From contig JAHLEZ010000002.1 in NCBI GenBank assembly GCA_020726505.1, positions 310,001 through 374,000 of the forward strand: a stretch of 64,000 bases of DNA, written 5' to 3'. The stretch comes from Leptodontidium sp. MPI-SDFR-AT-0119 (lineage: Eukaryota > Ascomycota > Leotiomycetes > Helotiales > Leptodontidiaceae). Made by a program: the position numbers and the translations under genes. Below, in pieces: positions 59,495 to 64,000 of the stretch. Every line of letters starts with the position of its first letter. Positions within the stretch are counted from its first letter, which is position 1. The notes under the pieces are model-generated. The model saw only the letters and a program-made list of their open reading frames with translations. It was not told the origin of the DNA and ran no database searches.

Positions 59495-59983
59495 CTACTT
59501 CGCAACCTCCAGCTCCGCCTCCGCCGCGAACGAGTTCTCAACAACCTCCCCCTCAGGAACCTTGTGCAATCCCCAAACCAATTCCGGATTCGGGACAACA
59601 ATTGGCTTCTTGAACGTGTTAGGGTCGAAAGTGAGGACGGAAGTCGGAGTTGGGGCGGCTGGATCGATAACCGGCTTCCTCAAAGGATCAAGGTTGATAG
59701 TGGGAACGAAAGCTGGAGTTGCGACTGGAATAGCGAAATCGACCTTTGTCATATGATCGGGTCTGAAATTGACGATGGTGGGAATGGCGCGCTTGGCGAC
59801 CTCGACTTCGGCTTCGGTTGACTCGGAGAGGGATCGCTTGCCCGGGTAGTAACCCCAGTAGTATCGGTATGGCCATGGCCTTTCCTTCCTGAGTGGCTCC
59901 GGGGCGGGTGCTGGTGCCGGAGCCGGGGCTGCCAGGGAGAGGGTTGAGAGAGTGAGGATGAGAAGGGTGGTTGAGAGCTTCAT
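59495..59983 (-). CDS. Secreted protein with Kex2-type KR sites, candidate RiPP precursor
   Basis: Single exon, 162 aa. The signal peptide MKLSTTLLILTLSTLSLA is followed by an Ala-Pro repeat (residues 19-28). Dibasic KR sites lie at 49-50 and 64-65, both Kex2-type. Between the pro-region and the first site is an aromatic-rich peptide (ERPWPYRYYWGYYPG, 34-48). The motif EAEVEVA precedes the second KR and nearly recurs as EAELEVAK at the very end. Two loose repeats (DPLRKPVIDP, DPNTFKKPIVVPNP) occupy the middle. No Cys and no known domain. The UstYa-family gene lies divergent 1.3 kb away. A RiPP precursor role is an inference; a plain secreted wall protein is the alternative. Confidence 0.7.
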   Translation of the reverse strand: MKLSTTLLILTLSTLSLAAPAPAPAPAPEPLRKERPWPYRYYWGYYPGKRSLSESTEAEVEVAKRAIPTIVNFRPDHMTKVDFAIPVATPAFVPTINLDPLRKPVIDPAAPTPTSVLTFDPNTFKKPIVVPNPELVWGLHKVPEGEVVENSFAAEAELEVAK

Positions 59984-60405
59984 GTTGGATGTTGGGAATT
60001 GAAGACTGGTTTTGAACTTGAAAAGTTGCGAAAATGGATTTTGAGATTTGAGTCTGCTGAAGAGCTGAGTACTAAATTGGAGATGCTGATGAGGAATAGA
60101 AGCAGCAGATGACGGATTCTGGTTGCTTTATATACCTGAGTACTACTCAGAATTTCAGTTCACATGCCTCAGTTTTCTCTTAGAACTTTTCGCTACCTCC
60201 TATTCTTCGCATCGAGCTGATCCTCTTCTTTCCCATCTGACTCCCAACGGTCCTTAATCTACACCTCATTCACAGACCCGAAAAGACAAATAACGAATGA
60301 AGTATTGCTAACAACCAAGGACATCAAGCGAAGAGATTGGTGTCTAGAAAGCACAGCCCTCGTGGCTTCACTCGCTTTTCTGTATATCCAACGGTACCTC
60401 CAAGA
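59984..60405. other. Intergenic region
   Basis: Upstream region of the KR-site secreted protein. A TATATA-containing stretch near 60131 is about 150 bp from the ATG and may be its core promoter. Nothing else seen. Confidence 0.35.
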
Positions 60406-60663
60406 CTACTTCTCATCCTGTGATCCTCCAATTCCCAGCGGCAAGTAGCGTGACTTCCAAATGATAAGAGCAGTCCACCAGGCAGACTCTCCAAGTAACT
60501 TCAAAAGGGGGCAAAAGACAAAATCCACAAAACCAGCCCAAGTAACTCCACAAGGCTGATCCATCGCTCTCAAAACAAAAGCCACAGCACGGAAATTTCC
60601 CACCCTAAACAAAGGCACCGACTACTCATTCGCTAATCGCAAATTCGACCTGCATCCCTTCAT
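60406..60663 (-). CDS. Possible small membrane-like peptide gene
   Basis: Tentative exons 60650-60663 and 60406-60604 with a 45-nt intron (60605-60649, weak GTCGAA donor, TTTAG acceptor), giving 70 aa. The second exon encodes two hydrophobic, Trp-rich stretches (WAGFVDFVFCPLLKLLG, WWTALIIW) and a polar end. The unspliced frame has no ATG until within the exon. No homology recognised. Listed because the composition is unusual, with low certainty. Confidence 0.25.
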
Positions 60664-61306
60664 CGGATTTAACGTAAGGCTGAGCCAGCTAGATCTCTTC
60701 TCCAGATTCCCGGCACGGCACAGCACAGCCCTACAGTAAAATCATTAAGGTTTCAGAGTTTCAGGAACCTACCGACGGTATGTAGATGTCACAGATTGGG
60801 TTAATTGGATGAGAATTGTAGTTGTATTACAAGCGTATCGTGCTCTGTGCACTTATCTCCGATCCTGTCCTCGCTTGGTTCAGCCGCAACCTCTGGCCTC
60901 TGTCCCCCTTTTCGCCTCTCTCAGCCTTGCTTGGCAAGCTCTCGGTTACTCGGTTACGCTCGCGTATTGGTTGGGTACTTACCGTCACTGCCTCCACGGG
61001 TATGGAAGGTTGGCTTTCGTCTTGGAATGGGGAGGAGTGATTGGTGAAGGTTGGAAATTATCTTCACGAGGCTGTGTTTGTGTTTCTCGATTTTTTGAAT
61101 CCTTCATCTGAGGATATGACTTCTCGTCATTGCACCGTGCAGGTTCCATCGAGCCCCTTTTGTTGAAGAGAGATATCCTATATTTTACAGATGTACTGTA
61201 CCTTTTATGATCGACTCATCCCCCCCATCCTTAACTCTTTCCATTTTTCATCTTATTTCTTTTCATACAAACATCTGCGTCGTCGCTTTCATCACTCTCA
61301 TCCAAA
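60664..61306. other. Intergenic region (UstYa-gene promoter side)
   Basis: 643 bp before the UstYa-family start; the last 120 bp are pyrimidine-rich, typical of a leader. Overlapping plus ORFs at 60805-61111 look like chance. Confidence 0.35.
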
Positions 61307-62726
61307 ATGGAATTTCTCAATATATCAAAGACGATCTATCACCCTGTTCGCAACTATGACAATGACGCTGAATCCTCGTCAGCATCAGCATCAGAATCAA
61401 ACGAACATCTCATCCTCGAGAAAGACCTTCCCTTCTCTCACACCACACCCTCCTCTTCTTCTCGGCAAACAATCTTGAGGAAATACCTTCCATTCCTCCT
61501 CCATCTCATCCTCATCCTCATCTACACCACAGCATTCATCTACCAGCCTGCGAAAATTGTTATTCGGGAGGGGTTTGATGGTAAGTCAAGTCAAGTCACA
61601 TCAAGTTACTCCCTAACTACCAGTGATGAAGATGAAGCGAGGGAAGATTTCGCTGAAGGATAATAATTGTATGTGGATACAGCGCCGACAGATGCACCCA
61701 TCGAGTATGAGACCGTGAAGTATTTCGGAGAGCCGGATGGATCGATATATTTCGGGCCGTCGAACAATGAGACGGATGCTGCATGGGAAAGCCTCTTAAC
61801 AAGTACGTGTCTTGTCTACTTCCCTTCCCTTCCCATCTCAACTCTCTTGTCCCCTCTCATCATCTCCTTGCCCCTATCCAGCCGTTTCTTTTCCTTCATA
61901 CTTTGTTTCAAGACAAGCGCAGGGGCTGATGTTTATATCATCTAGATGGACCGGGCCTCGTATGGATCTCAGAAGACGCGGCGTCAAAACTATCCGAGCC
62001 GACAGAGAGGGTGCGCGATTATAATAGGGAGATAAACCCTGATGTGCCGGGGTATATGGGGAACATCGAGGTGTTTCACCAGTTGCATTGTCTTGTAAGT
62101 TTTCCTCTCTTTATCTCCTCCTCCTCCTTCTTCTCTCTTTTCTTTCCATCTTACCTTCTTTCCTTCCTCCATTTTATTCCCTCAGTCATATCCACTTTCA
62201 TTCTCTCTTTGAACTCCACCAAGTGTATGTCTATATACACATGTTGCAAAGAATCAATAGGCGTATGGTCAGACCAATATTGTAGCAAGAAAGGGACGGG
62301 AAAGAAAGAAGAAGAATCTGCAAATGAATAACTAGCTAACAACAACCAGAACCGCATCCGCAAACTCTTCTACAACCAAACCCGCGAAGACGTCCACGAC
62401 GAAATCCCAGAGATGCGAGAGCCACACACAAGTAAGATTCCCTCCCCATCCCCCATCCCTCTCCTCCCCTCCTCCCTCCTACCCACCAAACACCCTAACA
62501 CACTCTAGCGCACTGTTTCGAGTACCTCCGGCAAGTAATCCAATGCCACGGCGACGTAGGCATAATGTCTCTCGGATGGGACGCAACAGGAGAAGCATAC
62601 ACCGCTATCTTCGAGACGGAGAGGCAGTGCAGGAATTTCGAGCTCATTAGGGAGTGGACGAAGAAGCATCAGGTGTTGACTTTTTTGCCGACTAATACTA
62701 TTAATGCTTCGGATTTTGAGCGGTAG
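61307..62726 (+). CDS. UstYa-family (DUF3328) oxidase-like protein
   Basis: Exons 61307-61580, 61683-61802, 61946-62094, 62350-62431 and 62509-62726; four GT-AG introns with consistent phases; 280 aa, typical for the family. A cytosolic N-terminus with Ser-rich and acidic residues precedes one transmembrane helix (61-79, FLLHLILILIYTTAFIY). The two hallmark His-Cys motifs are present: HQLHC at 176-180 and HC at 210-211 (HCFEYLRQ). Family members (UstYa/UstYb and relatives) oxidise or cyclise peptides in dikaritin RiPP pathways and act in some other secondary-metabolite pathways. The nearest gene is a divergent secreted protein with Kex2 sites. Four introns in 1.4 kb is unusually dense for this window's accessory genes. 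Confidence 0.92.
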
Positions 62727-62762
62727 GGAGGGGAGAGGGGAGAGGGGAGAGGGGAGATGGGG
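62725..62762 (+). other. G-rich tract with G-quadruplex potential
   Basis: Four GGGG runs separated by AGA (62730-62754), preceded by GGG and followed by another GGGG at 62759-62762, beginning at the stop codon of the UstYa-family gene. Non-template strand, so also present in the transcript. Confidence 0.8.
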
Positions 62763-64000
62763 TTGTTTTGTGTCTGCTACCTTTTGTGAATATGTTTTTG
62801 ATTTTGAAATGTGGTATCGAAACTTGAAAAAAGAATCTCAAAATACTAGCGGCCTCTGCAGTGTGAATACGTCATCTGCTTGTTTTGTAAATGTATAGGA
62901 ATTTCTTGGATGCGAACGGGCAGACTATTAAATTGATAAGTGAACTAATTGATTGGACATGAAATACTTTCATTCATTGACGGATAAGAAAGGAAAATAT
63001 CAGGACAAGAAAATACGAAAAGTGAAGAGGGAAAAATAGGACAGAGAGGGAAAACAAACGTAGAGTAAAGTACAATATTTCCAAAACTATCTAACCGACC
63101 AACTCGATCTACCAGAGAACTGTTTGTATCCGGCATCTCTAGATAGACCCCAGATCTGAGGCTTGGAAGTAGATCTAAGCCCGGCGCGCATAGAATCATG
63201 GTAAATAATAAATCCAGCGCATACATAGGCACTTACAATTGCAACCCTCACTCATCTCTCCCAATACGAAATTTATGAAGTAAGACAATATTCGTCAAGT
63301 CATTACGAGGAGGCTGACGCATGTGATTGATAAGTACCGGTATACTTACCGACCTTTTCGATTCACGATCCCGGTATGGCGGTGATGTGATGTGATGACT
63401 GAGTGAGCGGGGGAGTGAGTGAGTGAGACTCGGCTAGCGAAAAAAGGGGGGCCGGCTGACCTCTCGCGAGGCACCGGTAAGAGCCGAACATGTCTCAGAG
63501 GTATAATACGAGGCACAAAAAAAAAGCAGGTATTTGCTTACGTTTATTGACTAAGAATGATGAACATGTCTTTCTGAGATATTTTTGAATAAAAATGTAA
63601 ACGAGAAAAGGATGGTTGGAGATACGAGATTGTGTATTTTGTGCTGTGTTTGGGGTGTTTTGCAGTCAGTATCAGTTAGTGACAGCGTGGGGCATGGCTG
63701 GGTGAAGCGACACAGCCTGACAAACCAAAGAAAACCAAACAACCCTAAACGAGCGAGTCAGGAGGGCGCTTTCACATGGCAAAAGCTAACTAGGAAGGCT
63801 TGCAGTTGAACCCCTCTAATGATCATCTGACAGCCTTTTTTGACATGGGAATCTTGATATTGTTAGACATGGTCAATGTTGAAACATGGAGACTGATTTG
63901 GGTTCGGTTATCGGCTGTTTCCGGAACCAAAGATGAATTAATGGTTGGATAACCTAGGTATTGGGGGGTTTTTTTTCCTGGCGCGAGAGGCGGATGAATG
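62763..64000. other. Intergenic region at the right end
   Basis: No gene supported. Includes a GAGT-type simple repeat (about 63398-63428) and A/T runs near 63517 and 63970. Confidence 0.4.

Overview
The window is nuclear DNA of a filamentous ascomycete (Pezizomycotina). Genes carry many short introns (about 45-120 nt, GTAAGT-type donors, CTAAC-type branch sites). One 12 kb repeat shows the C-to-T/G-to-A decay left by repeat-induced point mutation (RIP). The gene content (UstYa family, SKT5-like chitin synthase regulator, BTB expansions) fits the Leotiomycetes/Sordariomycetes range. The class is a guess and I cannot name the species.

Layout: (1) 1-11 kb: the end of an unrecognised gene with an in-frame stop; an MFS drug-transporter gene broken by a frameshift; two genes of a paralogous family with a Myb/SANT-like helical domain; a tiny three-exon gene. 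(2) 11,355-23,423: a RIP-destroyed Ty3/Gypsy LTR retrotransposon on the minus strand, with matching 285-bp LTRs, a GTAT target duplication, and gag, protease, RT/RNase H and integrase remains. It is unusually long and has an extra ORF-like block after integrase. (3) 24-28 kb: a two-exon small gene and a third member of the Myb-like family. (4) 30-53 kb: a conserved housekeeping block: UDP-glucose:glycoprotein glucosyltransferase and coatomer alpha (divergent, sharing 511 bp), proteasome subunit RPN12, meiotic HOP2, chitin-synthase regulator SKT5, and the cohesion helicase CHL1. (5) 53-64 kb: accessory genes: a small secreted protein without an ATG, two tandem BTB/POZ paralogs, two more secreted proteins, and a UstYa-type (DUF3328) oxidase.

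The most suggestive combination is in the last 5 kb. A secreted protein with Kex2-type KR sites and an aromatic-rich N-terminal peptide lies divergent to the UstYa-family gene. Together they resemble the core of a fungal dikaritin-type RiPP locus, though the evidence is partial.

Exon coordinates below were worked out by hand from splice motifs and reading-frame continuity. Start and end give the coding span from start codon to stop codon, with exons listed in the text. Intergenic stretches over 300 bp are described as separate entries.
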